From positions 1 to 57,847 of the forward strand of contig UQNV01000009.1 in NCBI GenBank assembly GCA_900542505.1: a DNA stretch of 57,847 bases, given 5' to 3'. Each line of letters begins with the position of its first letter. The first letter of the stretch is position 1. The notes below the pieces were generated by a model that saw nothing but the letters and a program-made list of their open reading frames with translations, searched no databases and had not been told where the DNA came from. The stretch is from an uncultured Alistipes sp. GTDB lineage: Bacteria; Bacteroidota; Bacteroidia; Bacteroidales; Rikenellaceae. A program made the position numbers and the translations under genes. Of the stretch, positions 33,137-41,385 are shown piece after piece.

Positions 33137-33157
33137 TCCGAAACAACCGACCACACC

Positions 33158-33532
33158 ATGAAAAAGATTATTGCATCGCCCCTGGCCCCGAAGGCCGTGG
33201 GTCCCTATTCGCAGGCCGTCGAAGCGGCCGGAACAATCTATGTTTCGGGGCAGCTGCCCATCGACGCCTCGACGGGCAAGATGCCCGAGGGCATCGAGGC
33301 GCAGACGCGCCAGTCGCTGACGAACCTCCGCCACATCCTCGAGGAGGCGGGCAGCTCGCTTTCGGACGTTGTCAAGACGACCGTCCTGCTGCAGGACATG
33401 GGTGACTTCGCCGCCATGAATGCCGTCTATGCCGAATTCTTCACGCAGGAGATGCCGGCGCGCATGTGCTACGAAGTGGCCCGTCTGCCGATGGGCGCCC
33501 AGGTCGAAATCGACGCCGTTGCGGTACGCTGA
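33158..33532 (+). CDS. ridA: RidA family enamine/imine deaminase
   Basis: Hydrolyses reactive enamine and imine intermediates (such as 2-aminoacrylate) made by PLP enzymes. The 124-residue protein has the family length and the motifs APKAVGPYSQAV, VSGQLPID and PARMCYEVARLPMGAQVEIDAVA; the arginine of PARMC is the conserved substrate-binding residue. Own promoter and terminator, so monocistronic. Confidence 0.95.
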   Translation: MKKIIASPLAPKAVGPYSQAVEAAGTIYVSGQLPIDASTGKMPEGIEAQTRQSLTNLRHILEEAGSSLSDVVKTTVLLQDMGDFAAMNAVYAEFFTQEMPARMCYEVARLPMGAQVEIDAVAVR

Positions 33533-33552
33533 TTCGTCGGCCGAAAGCTCGG

Positions 33553-33585
33553 AACGCGCTCCGGTGGCACCGGGCGCGTTTTTTT
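33553..33585 (+). terminator. Terminator of ridA
   Basis: AACGCGC (33553-33559) and CCGG (33561-33564) pair with CCGG (33570-33573) and GCGCGTT (33574-33580). The stem is followed by five more T. Confidence 0.88.
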
Positions 33586-33591
33586 CGCGGC

Positions 33592-33611
33592 TGTAGATAA
33601 CTTGTGGATAA
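33592..33611 (-). promoter_or_regulatory. Two tandem DnaA-box-like sites upstream of nrdJ
   Basis: The minus strand reads TTATCCACA at 33603-33611, the E. coli consensus DnaA box. An 11-bp step away (33592-33600) it reads TTATCTACA. They face the same way, one helical turn apart, and are followed by a very AT-rich stretch (33610-33660) before the ribonucleotide reductase gene. Confidence 0.6.
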
Positions 33612-33626
33612 AATTGTTTTTTTTAA

Positions 33627-33657
33627 TTGCTTTTTATTGAAAAAAGCGGCAAATTTG
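33627..33657 (+). promoter_or_regulatory. Possible promoter of nrdJ
   Basis: TTG at 33627-33629, a 20-nt spacer and CAAATTTG at 33650-33657, a one-mismatch -7 box. The leader to the ATG is about 60 nt. I looked for a cobalamin riboswitch and the space is too short for one. Confidence 0.5.
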
Positions 33658-33720
33658 TAAAGCCGGAGTTTGCGCCGGATACATCTAATTTGCTGATAAA
33701 CTGAGAAAAAGATAAATCCT

Positions 33721-36273
33721 ATGTCAAAAACCGAAACAACCGCACCCTTGGTGAAAGTCGCCTACAACGATGCGGTTGCCGAATCGAAAAAATACTTCGA
33801 CGGAGACGACCTCGCCGCTACGGTGTGGGTAAGCAAGTATGCGTTGAAGGACTCGTTCGGCAATATCTACGAATCGTCGCCCCGTCAGATGCACGAGCGC
33901 ATCGCCGCCGAAATCGAGCGCATCGAGCGGAAGTATCCCAACCCCATGTCGAAGGAGGAGGTTTTCGAGCTGCTCGACCATTTCCGCTATGTGATTCCCC
34001 AGGGCGGCCCGATGACCGGCATCGGCAACAACCTGCAGGTGGCCTCGCTCTCGAACTGCTTCGTCATCGGCCACAAGCATCCGGCCGACAGCTACGGCGG
34101 CATCTTCCGCATCGACGAGGAGCAGGTGCAGCTCATGAAGCGGCGCGGCGGCGTGGGCCACGACCTCTCGCACATCCGTCCCACGGGCAGCCCGGTGCTC
34201 AACTCGGCGCTCACCTCGACGGGTATCGTACCCTTCATGGAGCGCTATTCGAACTCGACGCGCGAGGTGGCGCAGGACGGCCGCCGCGGCGCGCTGATGC
34301 TCTCGCTCTCCATCAAGCATCCCGACGCCGAGCGCTTCATCGACGCCAAGGTCGACACGGGCAAGGTGACGGGCGCCAACGTCTCCATCAAGATTGACGA
34401 TGATTTCATGCGCGCCGCCATCGCCGGCAAGAGCTACCATCAGCAGTTCCCGATTAATTCGTCGGAACCGCTCTACCAGCAGGATATCGACGCCCGCAAG
34501 CTGTGGGAGAAAATCATCCACAACGCCTGGAAGTCGGCCGAGCCCGGCGTGCTCTTCTGGGATACGATTATCCGCGAGAGCGTGCCCGACTGTTATGCCG
34601 ACGAGGGCTTCGTGACGGTTTCGACGAACCCCTGCGGCGAGATTCCCCTCTGCCCCTACGATTCGTGCCGTCTGCTGGCGCTCAACCTGCTGAGCTATGT
34701 CGACGACCCCTTCACCGAGAAGGCGCGCTTCAACTTCGAGCGTTTCAAGGCGCACGTGGCCAAGGCTATGCGCATGATGGACGACATCATCGACCTGGAG
34801 CTGGAGAAGGTCGAACTCATCATCGCCAAAATCGAGGCCGACCCCGAAGACGAGGATATCCGCAGCGTGGAGCTCAACCTCTGGAAGAAAATCCGCACGA
34901 TGGCCTCGAAGGGCCGCCGTACGGGGCTGGGCATCACAGCCGAGGGCGACATGCTTGCCGCGCTCGGGCTGCGCTACGGCTCGGACGAGGCCATTGATTT
35001 CGCTGTCGAGGTGCAGAAAACGCTGGCGCTCGAGGCCTACCGCGCCTCGGTGACGATGGCCGGCGAACGCGGAGCCTTCCCCATCTACAATGCCGACAAG
35101 GAGTGCAACAACCCGATGATTGGCCGCATCCGTGAAGCCGACCCCGAACTCTACGCCGAGATGGTGAAGAAGGGGCGCCGCAACATCGCCATGCTGACCA
35201 TCGCCCCGACGGGCACCACGTCGCTCATGTCGCAGACCACCTCGGGCATCGAGCCCGTCTTCCGTACGGTCTACAAGCGCCGCCGCAAAATCAACCCCTC
35301 GGACGTGGACACCCATGTGGACTATGTCGACGAGACGGGCGAAAAGTTCCAGGAGTACAACGTCTACCACCACAACTTCGTCAAGTGGCTCGAAGCCAAC
35401 GGTTATGACACCTCGAAGCTGGAGACCATCTCCGATGCCGAACTCGAGCGCTGGGTGGCCGCGTCGCCCTACCACGGCGCTACGGCCAACGACATCGACT
35501 GGGTGGCCAAGGTCAAGATGCAGGGTGCCATCCAGAAGTGGGTCGACCATTCGATTTCGGTGACGGTCAACCTGCCCAACAACGTTTCGGAGGAGCTGGT
35601 TGCCCAGGTCTACCGGACGGCGTGGGAGTGCGGATGCAAGGGTGTGACGGTCTACCGCGACGGCTGCCGCGACGGTGTGCTGCTCGACAAGAAGTCGAAG
35701 AAGGCGAGCCGCTGCGAGGAGCATCCCGGACAGGTGCAGAAGCGTCCCAAGTCGATTCCGGCCGACATCGTGCGCTTCAAGAACGGTGCGGAGGACTGGA
35801 TTGCCTTCGTCGGTCTGCAGGAGGGACGTCCCTACGAAATCTTCACGGGTAAAATCGAGGAGGATGCCATGTACATCCCCCGGAAAATTACCAAGGGCTA
35901 CATCATCAAGGTGCGCGAGGCCGACGGCACGAAGCGCTACGACTTCCAGTATACGGACCGTTACGGCTATACGAACACCATCGGCGGCATCTCGCGTCTG
36001 TTCAACGAGGAGTTCTGGAACTACGCCAAGCTGATTTCGGGCGTGCTTCGCCACGGAATGCCTATCGAGAAGACCGTCTCGCTCATCGAGTCGCTCCATC
36101 TGGACAGCGAGTCCATCAACACCTGGAAGACGGGTGTCTGCCGCGCCCTGAAGCAGTATATCGTCGACGGCACGAAGACCAAGGGCAAGTGCCCGAGCTG
36201 CGGCCAGGAGAACATGGCCTACCAGAACGGCTGCATCACCTGTATGTCGTGCGGCTATTCGAAGTGCGGTTGA
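33721..36273 (+). CDS. nrdJ: Adenosylcobalamin-dependent (class II) ribonucleotide reductase
   Basis: Makes deoxyribonucleotides without oxygen, using coenzyme B12. The 850-residue protein shows SLSNCFV (first active-site cysteine), KRRGGVGHDLSHIRP, the radical-site region STNPCGEIPL (thiyl cysteine plus catalytic Glu) and TIAPTGTTSLMSQTTSGIEP. The C-terminal tail is zinc-ribbon-like with KCPSCG, CITCMSCGYSKCG; the last cysteines are the shuttle pair. No separate small subunit is nearby, as expected for class II. Monocistronic, ended by a strong terminator. Confidence 0.95.
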   Translation: MSKTETTAPLVKVAYNDAVAESKKYFDGDDLAATVWVSKYALKDSFGNIYESSPRQMHERIAAEIERIERKYPNPMSKEEVFELLDHFRYVIPQGGPMTGIGNNLQVASLSNCFVIGHKHPADSYGGIFRIDEEQVQLMKRRGGVGHDLSHIRPTGSPVLNSALTSTGIVPFMERYSNSTREVAQDGRRGALMLSLSIKHPDAERFIDAKVDTGKVTGANVSIKIDDDFMRAAIAGKSYHQQFPINSSEPLYQQDIDARKLWEKIIHNAWKSAEPGVLFWDTIIRESVPDCYADEGFVTVSTNPCGEIPLCPYDSCRLLALNLLSYVDDPFTEKARFNFERFKAHVAKAMRMMDDIIDLELEKVELIIAKIEADPEDEDIRSVELNLWKKIRTMASKGRRTGLGITAEGDMLAALGLRYGSDEAIDFAVEVQKTLALEAYRASVTMAGERGAFPIYNADKECNNPMIGRIREADPELYAEMVKKGRRNIAMLTIAPTGTTSLMSQTTSGIEPVFRTVYKRRRKINPSDVDTHVDYVDETGEKFQEYNVYHHNFVKWLEANGYDTSKLETISDAELERWVAASPYHGATANDIDWVAKVKMQGAIQKWVDHSISVTVNLPNNVSEELVAQVYRTAWECGCKGVTVYRDGCRDGVLLDKKSKKASRCEEHPGQVQKRPKSIPADIVRFKNGAEDWIAFVGLQEGRPYEIFTGKIEEDAMYIPRKITKGYIIKVREADGTKRYDFQYTDRYGYTNTIGGISRLFNEEFWNYAKLISGVLRHGMPIEKTVSLIESLHLDSESINTWKTGVCRALKQYIVDGTKTKGKCPSCGQENMAYQNGCITCMSCGYSKCG

Positions 36274-36313
36274 TGCCGCTGCGGAGCACCCGCCCGGTGC
36301 CCCGGCGAACGGA

Positions 36314-36347
36314 AAATGTCCGAAACATGTGTTTCGGACATTTTTTT
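36314..36347 (+). terminator. Terminator of nrdJ
   Basis: A perfect 13-bp stem AAATGTCCGAAAC/GTTTCGGACATTT (36314-36326 with 36331-36343), loop ATGT, in a run of seven T. Confidence 0.95.
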
Positions 36348-36400
36348 CATCTGAATGTGATTTTTTTTCTCCCGATGAGCCGAATTAGATGATTTATTGC

Positions 36401-36408
36401 TATATTTG
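36401..36408 (+). promoter_or_regulatory. -7 box of the OmpA-like gene
   Basis: TATATTTG, 37 nt before the ATG. The -33 element is not recognisable; a run of T lies about 40 nt upstream. Confidence 0.7.
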
Positions 36409-36445
36409 TAAAGAATTTTAATATCCGTTTCGGACTTTAAATCTA

Positions 36446-37642
36446 ATGAGAAGCATGAAAAAATTATTCCTGACATGTGCCTTGATTGCAACGGCATTCG
36501 TTGCAACGGCTGGTGAGGAGCCGACCCGTCCGAGCTGGTCGGGCTTTGTAACCAACGGCTTTTGGGATAACTGGGAGGTATCGGTAGGACTCGGAGCGGG
36601 TACCGCCTTCACGTCGGGTACGAATGCCGGGAGTTTCGGCGAGCGGCTCGGTTTCGAGGGCAACGTCTCGGCTCTGAAGTGGATTACGCCGGTTGCCGGT
36701 CTTCGCGCACAGCTGCAGGGCGGCAAGTTCGGCAACTTCGACTCCGAACTGGGCAAGGCCAGATGGCCCTATCTGTTCGCCCACGTCGACCTCACGCTCA
36801 ACGTGTCGAACTGGATTGGCGGATACCGTGACGACCGGGTTTACTATGCGGTACCCTTTGTCGGCTTCGGTTATATGGCCAGCAGTTTCACCGACGAGAT
36901 TCAGTCGAAATTCGCAACCAGCGCAAAGGATGACTTCGCGGTGACCTACGGTATCCTGAACAAGTTCCGTGTATCACCGGCTTTTGATATCAACCTTGAG
37001 CTCAAGGCCTTCATTACCCATTCGCAGATATGTCCCGCCGCAACCGACGGTGCCGTTCTCCACGGTGTGAGCGCAACGGCGGGTGTCACCTACCGCTTCA
37101 ACCACCGCGGTTGGGAGCGCGGTGTGGCTGGCTTTACGCAGGAGCACATCGACGCTTTCCAGCAGGCTGTGGCCGATGGCAATGCACAGCTGGAGGAGGC
37201 TCGCGCCGAGAACGACCGTCTGAATCGTGAGCTCGAGGCCGCCAAGGCCGATGCCCTGCGTGCCGAGGCTGCCGCCAAGGCTGCCGAGGATGCAGCAGCT
37301 GCCGCTGCCGCCCGCGAGCTGAACCCCAACCCGATGTCGGTGATTTTCTACGACTACAGCATGTCGAAGCTCACGGCCAAGGAGAAGACCCGCCTGCTGC
37401 TGATGGCCGACGTCATCAAGAACGGCCCGAAAGACCGCATCTACAAGATTCAGGGCCACGCCGACAAGCAGACCGGTACGCCGGCCGGCAACAAGCGTGT
37501 GGCCGAGAACCGTGCCAAGAATGTCTACGACTTCCTGGTGGCCAACGGCGTCAACCCCAAGCAGCTGACCTACGAAGGCCTGGGTGATTCGCAGAGCCCC
37601 TACGGCTTCAAGGAGGCCAACCGTGCCGTGATTATCAAGTAA
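36446..37642 (+). CDS. OmpA family outer-membrane porin/anchor
   Basis: About 398 residues. A signal peptide (MKKLFLTCALIATAFVATAG) is followed by an eight-strand-type barrel region (about 25-230, many aromatic beta strands, ending GVTYRFNHRGWERG), an Ala/Glu-rich coiled linker (about 240-290: AEAAAKAAEDAAAAAAARE) and a C-terminal OmpA peptidoglycan-binding domain (IYKIQGHADKQTGTPAGNKR, then RAKNVYDFLV and LGDSQSPYG). It ties the outer membrane to the cell wall. ATG at 36446 or 36455 are both possible. Abundant surface protein in Bacteroidales by family knowledge. AT-rich promoter and strong terminator. Confidence 0.92.
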   Translation: MRSMKKLFLTCALIATAFVATAGEEPTRPSWSGFVTNGFWDNWEVSVGLGAGTAFTSGTNAGSFGERLGFEGNVSALKWITPVAGLRAQLQGGKFGNFDSELGKARWPYLFAHVDLTLNVSNWIGGYRDDRVYYAVPFVGFGYMASSFTDEIQSKFATSAKDDFAVTYGILNKFRVSPAFDINLELKAFITHSQICPAATDGAVLHGVSATAGVTYRFNHRGWERGVAGFTQEHIDAFQQAVADGNAQLEEARAENDRLNRELEAAKADALRAEAAAKAAEDAAAAAAARELNPNPMSVIFYDYSMSKLTAKEKTRLLLMADVIKNGPKDRIYKIQGHADKQTGTPAGNKRVAENRAKNVYDFLVANGVNPKQLTYEGLGDSQSPYGFKEANRAVIIK

Positions 37643-37688
37643 GGAGGCCGGTAAGTAGTCCGCTCGGCGGATTCCGTCGAAAGAGCGC

Positions 37689-37720
37689 ATCCCGCATCAA
37701 ATGCGGGATGTGTTTTTTTG
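37689..37720 (+). terminator. Terminator of the OmpA-like gene
   Basis: A perfect 10-bp stem CATCCCGCAT/ATGCGGGATG (37689-37698 with 37702-37711), loop CAA, then TGTTTTTTT. Confidence 0.92.
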
Positions 37721-38095
37721 TCTCTCAGGCCGTCTCGGGTGGGGTGGGGTTGTGCGGCGGCAATCCTCCGGGGCAGGCTGCGTGTGCGTTTGTGCGGGCG
37801 CTTCCGGAGAGGGGTATGGATGGCGGAACCTGGATGTCTAGCGATGGATGGGGAGGATTCGGGGCAGGGGAGTCGCTGCCTGCGGCTGCCGGTGTTCGAA
37901 TGGACCGGGTATGGTCATGGCTGTACGGAGGGCGCTGGCTGCGCGTGTGAAACCCTTCGGAAGAGCCGGTGCGGGATGGTGCATGCTCTGTTTCGGGCGT
38001 TTTTCGCGGGTAAAGGGGCGACGTATGCTGCCGATTGGAAGAGATGTCGGCCTGTACGGTTGAGGCGGGAGTTGTGGACGGCTCCTGCACGGGAT
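37721..38095. other. Spacer between OmpA and ribH with no recognised gene
   Basis: About 375 bp. Several short open frames cross it on both strands, but none has a recognisable domain, a promoter or a good start, and their composition is the same as other gaps. I see no convincing repeat. Confidence 0.5.
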
Positions 38096-38134
38096 AAAAA
38101 GAACGGGGGACCGAACGTCATCGGTCCCCCGTTC
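38096..38134 (-). terminator. Terminator of the TPR-ribH operon
   Basis: A perfect 14-bp stem GAACGGGGGACCGA/TCGGTCCCCCGTTC (38101-38114 with 38121-38134). On the minus strand TTTTTATCCC follows. Confidence 0.93.
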
Positions 38135-38166
38135 CTTTTGTCGACGTTTTCTGTAGCTCCGCTTCG

Positions 38167-38697
38167 TCAGTTGATGTTGCGGCGGTCGGGCTCGTGGTTG
38201 GGCGAAGCGGCCTCCATGTCAATCTGGAGCTTCACCATCTGGATGGCTGCGGCTGCAGCCTCGTCGCCCTTGTTGCCCAGGCGGCCTCCGCAGCGGTCGA
38301 GCGCCTGCTGCATGTCGTTGACCGTCAGCACACCGAAGGCGATGGGCATGTTCCACTGAATCTGGAGCTGCGTGATGCCCTGCGTGACGCCCTGGCAGAT
38401 GAAGTCGAAGTGGCGCGTGTCACCCTGAACAACGCAGCCCAATGCGATGACGGCATCCACATCGGTGTATTCTGCGAAGAACTGGGCGCCGAGCGAAAGC
38501 TCGAACGTGCCGGGAACATACTTGATTTGGATGTTGATGTCGGGGCATCCGGCGCTGCGCAGCGTCCGGACGGCTCCCTCGAGCAGCGCCTCCGTCACTT
38601 CGCGGTTCCACTCGGCCACGACGATGCCGAAGCGCATGTCGGCGGCCGAAGGCAGCGGAGAATCGAACTGCGAAAGGTTGTGGTTTTTCGTTGCCAT
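38167..38697 (-). CDS. ribH: 6,7-dimethyl-8-ribityllumazine synthase
   Basis: Penultimate step of riboflavin synthesis: joins the ribityl-pyrimidine with dihydroxybutanone phosphate. The 176-residue protein has FGIVVAEWN, VPGTFELSLGAQ, GCVVQGDTRHFDFIC (catalytic histidine) and PIAFGVLTVND. The C-terminus is about 15 residues longer than usual (after IDMEAASPNHEP). It is 15 bp after a TPR gene and cotranscribed. No other rib gene is near. Confidence 0.95.
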   Translation of the reverse strand: MATKNHNLSQFDSPLPSAADMRFGIVVAEWNREVTEALLEGAVRTLRSAGCPDINIQIKYVPGTFELSLGAQFFAEYTDVDAVIALGCVVQGDTRHFDFICQGVTQGITQLQIQWNMPIAFGVLTVNDMQQALDRCGGRLGNKGDEAAAAAIQMVKLQIDMEAASPNHEPDRRNIN

Positions 38698-38712
38698 CTT
38701 GTCGCGCGGATG

Positions 38713-39399
38713 TTATTGGTTGATGCTTCCGAGGAGTTTCTCGGCCTCACGGGCCTCCATCGACGAGGGGTAGGTGTCCAGGATGCGCTGGAAATAGGCG
38801 GCCGCACCGGCGTTGTTGCCCTGGGCCTTCTCTGCCAGACCTGCCTTGCGGAGGTAGAGCGGAGCGGTCATGTTGTTGTCGGCTGCCGCGATGGCCTTCT
38901 CGTAGAACTTCACGGCTGCGGCATAGTCGCCCTGCTCGACGGCCACGTCACCCTGCAGACCGTAGTTCTGGGCGTTGGCCAGAGCGCCGGGCAGACCCTT
39001 CACGGGCGAGAACTTCGCCAGATAGAGCGCTGCGTTCTCCAGGTCGCCGCTCTTCAGGTAGCAGATGCCGGCATAGTGCTTGGCCAGATTGCCCGAGGGG
39101 GTCGAGCCGTACTGGTCGATGACGTCGAGGAAGCCGGCGCCGTTGGCGTCGCCGTTGAGGGCCAGCTCATAGTCGGGATTCTCGGCCTCGAAGCGCGACT
39201 GCGCCTGGGCAATCATCTCGGCGGCCTTCTCGGCGCGCGGCAGCACGATGAGGCTGCGGTAGCCGAATACGAGGGCTGCGATGATGAGCAGTCCGATGAA
39301 AATGTACGACATCAGTTTGCCGTTCTTCTCGAAGAAAAGTTCCGTTTTGTTTATCGCCGTGCCGAGTGCTTCCTGCGCGGCGACTTGCTCCTTTGCCAT
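38713..39399 (-). CDS. Membrane-anchored TPR protein (YfgM-like)
   Basis: A 228-residue protein with one N-terminal membrane helix (LMSYIFIGLLIIAALVFGY, about 29-47) and then TPR helices facing the periplasm: AGICYLKSGDLENAALYLAK, NYGLQGDVAVEQGDYAAAVK and AAAYFQRILDTYPSSMEA. The plan matches YfgM/Bacteroidota TPR proteins that sit before ribH. The function there is unknown; a chaperone or scaffold role is only inference. Confidence 0.82.
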   Translation of the reverse strand: MAKEQVAAQEALGTAINKTELFFEKNGKLMSYIFIGLLIIAALVFGYRSLIVLPRAEKAAEMIAQAQSRFEAENPDYELALNGDANGAGFLDVIDQYGSTPSGNLAKHYAGICYLKSGDLENAALYLAKFSPVKGLPGALANAQNYGLQGDVAVEQGDYAAAVKFYEKAIAAADNNMTAPLYLRKAGLAEKAQGNNAGAAAYFQRILDTYPSSMEAREAEKLLGSINQ

Positions 39400-39444
39400 A
39401 AAAAATATCGGTGTTTTGGGTTTATAATTTCACACAGTAGGCAG

Positions 39445-39474
39445 CAAAGATACAAAACTATTCAGAATGTACAA
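39445..39474 (-). promoter_or_regulatory. Promoter of the TPR-ribH operon
   Basis: Minus strand: TTG (plus-strand caa 39472-39474), a 19-nt spacer, TATCTTTG (plus-strand 39445-39452). It separates this operon from the membrane protein gene upstream. Confidence 0.85.
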
Positions 39475-39520
39475 TGCGTGACTCCGATTTTTTTGCGGCG
39501 CGCAGCAGCGTAAAGTGCGC

Positions 39521-40192
39521 CTATTTCAGCGCCGAACGCAGCCGTCCGAGCGTGCGGCGCGTCATCACCTTGCCGTTGAGGAACGAGACGATGTGGCCCG
39601 TGATGCAGGCTGCGATGACCGTCCCCTCGCGCACCCCCTCGATACGGCCCGAGAAGAGCAGGCCGAGCGCCACGGCAATGAGCACCAGCGTGACGTCGAA
39701 ACGCACCTTGACGCGGCCGAACTCCATGCCGTAACGCTGTGCGGCATACTTGACGAAGGCCTCGGCGCTCATCATCGCCACGCGCGGCTTGAGTTCGAGC
39801 ACCACGCCCGCCGACTGGATGAGGCATCCGCACAGAAGCAGCCCCAGGGCCGCGAGGTAGCCGTCGGGACGGAGCGTTGCGGTCAGCGCCATGTTCAGGT
39901 CGATGAAGAGCGTGAAGAGGAACGAAAAGGGGAGCTGCAGCAGGATTTCGACCGTGTCGCGGCGGGTTCTGCGGCCGCGCAACAGCCAGAACTGTCCGCC
40001 GATGAGCAGCAGGTTGGTCAGGAAGGTCCACCATCCCAGCGAGATGGGGGTGTGGAGGCTCAGTACGTAGTTTTCGCTTGATATGGGGGTTGTCCCGAGC
40101 GACGAGCGGACGATGAGTACGATGCCGAGGGCCAGAAGGTAGAGCCCTCCGATGAAAATGGCGTAACGGGTGGCCAGTTGTTTGGATTCCAT
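39521..40192 (-). CDS. YczE/YitT-like integral membrane protein
   Basis: A 223-residue protein with about five membrane helices (YAIFIGGLYLLALGIVLIV, WWTFLTNLLLIGGQFWLL, LPFSFLFTLFIDLNMAL, LGLLLCGCLIQSAGVVL, LVLIAVALGLLFSG). The motifs RSSLGTTPISS and KPRVAMMSAEAFVKYAA resemble the YczE/YitT membrane family, whose substrate is unknown. The start ATG at 40192 is chosen; the long upstream frame overlaps the divergent AraC gene. Probably controlled by that regulator. Confidence 0.75.
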   Translation of the reverse strand: MESKQLATRYAIFIGGLYLLALGIVLIVRSSLGTTPISSENYVLSLHTPISLGWWTFLTNLLLIGGQFWLLRGRRTRRDTVEILLQLPFSFLFTLFIDLNMALTATLRPDGYLAALGLLLCGCLIQSAGVVLELKPRVAMMSAEAFVKYAAQRYGMEFGRVKVRFDVTLVLIAVALGLLFSGRIEGVREGTVIAACITGHIVSFLNGKVMTRRTLGRLRSALK

Positions 40193-40293
40193 GGGCGAAG
40201 TCTTTTTTTTCGGCGGCCTCCGGCCTCGGCCGGAAACCGACGTGCAAAGGTCCCGAATTTTCCGCAGAATGAGTTGGCAGAAAACGGCCATTT

Positions 40294-40325
40294 TTTGTCG
40301 AATTGGAAATAAAAGCCTATCTTTA
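40294..40325 (+). promoter_or_regulatory. Promoter of the AraC-type gene
   Basis: TTTG at 40294-40297, a 20-nt spacer and TATCTTTA at 40318-40325. The box overlaps the first possible ATG (40325), so that codon is outside the transcript and the start moves to 40346. Confidence 0.75.
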
Positions 40326-40345
40326 TGATGAAAAATGCTACCCGA

Positions 40346-41236
40346 ATGAGTGAATTGCGAACCTACGACATCGACCAGATACTGCATCGCTGGCCCAGTT
40401 TGCCCCACCTGGGCAACGAAGTGGTCTGCTTCATGAGCCGGTATGACGATATCCATCATCCGCTCGGCGAACGCTACTTCAACCGCGAACTGATTCTGGT
40501 GCTGCTGCTGGCGGGACGCTCCGATATCCGGCTCAATGGCTGGGCCGTGTCGCTCGAGACCGGGACGCTGCTGCTGCACGGTCCGGGCTATCTGACCGAC
40601 CACCGCTATGCGACGCCCGATATCGAGTTCATCACCCTGTCGCTCTCCGCCTCGCTGTGGAAGGAGGTGCCGTCGCTGGCGCGTACCGTCTCGCGGGTCG
40701 TCGCTTCGATGAGCCGCGACGGCGACTGTACGCTCCGCCTCGATTCGGCGGCGACCGGGCGGCTCCGGCGCGGGCTCGAGACGCTGATGACGATTCTCGA
40801 GTCGGACCATCGCTTCCTGCGGCGGCGCGTGCAGTTGCTCTGCGAGACGCTGATGCTCGACATCGCCGACTCGGTCGTCCGCCGGACCGTCGTGCGCGAA
40901 CATGTGAGCCGCCGCGAGCGGCTGCTCCACGAGTTCCACACCCTTGCCCTGCAGCATTTCCGTGAGGAGCATACCGTCGGATTCTATGCCGACCGGCTGG
41001 CCGTGAGCCGCCAGTACCTCACGCGGGTGCTTCGGGCCGAGACCGGACGCGGTGTGACCGACATCCTCAGCGAGCTGCTTCTGGCCGAGGCCCGTTCGCT
41101 GCTCCTTTCGACGATGTTGCAGGTGGGCGAGGTGGCCGAACGGCTCGGTTTCGGCGATACGGCCGTCTTCTGCAAGTTCTTCAGGCGCCATGTCGGCTGT
41201 ACGCCGCTCGCTTTCCGGCGTCAGCGCGGCCTGTAG
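40346..41236 (+). CDS. AraC family transcriptional regulator
   Basis: A 296-residue regulator. The N-terminal ~180 residues form a cupin-like sensor region (FNRELILVLLLAGRSDIRLNG). Two helix-turn-helix motifs at the C-terminus include VGFYADRLAVSRQYLTRVLR and VGEVAERLGFGDTAVFCKFF, followed by the family-typical HVGCTPLAFR. The ATG at 40346 is used because the promoter covers the upstream ATG codons. Divergent from the YczE-like gene across about 150 bp, so that gene is the likely target. Inducer unknown. Confidence 0.88.
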   Translation: MSELRTYDIDQILHRWPSLPHLGNEVVCFMSRYDDIHHPLGERYFNRELILVLLLAGRSDIRLNGWAVSLETGTLLLHGPGYLTDHRYATPDIEFITLSLSASLWKEVPSLARTVSRVVASMSRDGDCTLRLDSAATGRLRRGLETLMTILESDHRFLRRRVQLLCETLMLDIADSVVRRTVVREHVSRRERLLHEFHTLALQHFREEHTVGFYADRLAVSRQYLTRVLRAETGRGVTDILSELLLAEARSLLLSTMLQVGEVAERLGFGDTAVFCKFFRRHVGCTPLAFRRQRGL

Positions 41237-41314
41237 CCCGGCGCGTCGGCCTGTGCCGGCCGGGTGCTCCGTCCGGTTGGCCGTGCGGGATTGCGGGCCG
41301 TGATGAGAAATAAA

Positions 41315-41346
41315 TTTGGTGTTCCCTCGCGCATGTCGTATCTTTG
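41315..41346 (+). promoter_or_regulatory. Promoter of recF-dciA
   Basis: TTTG at 41315-41318, a 20-nt spacer and TATCTTTG at 41339-41346; the ATG is 39 nt further on. Confidence 0.88.
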
Positions 41347-41385
41347 CAGGTGGAAGGTGCGCCCGCAGGCGCCGTCCCACAGGCC

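Noticed and set aside
33592..33660. Chromosomal replication origin
   Set aside because: Only two DnaA-like boxes and one AT-rich tract are present, with no cluster; kept only as an alternative for the box pair.
33533..33720. A cobalamin riboswitch before the B12-dependent reductase
   Set aside because: Only about 190 bp including a terminator are available, and I see no B12-box-like sequence.
37708..38359. Short plus-strand ORFs between OmpA and ribH (for example MCFFVSQAV...)
   Set aside because: No domain, no promoter, start in the OmpA terminator, and overlap with ribH in the case of the longer one.
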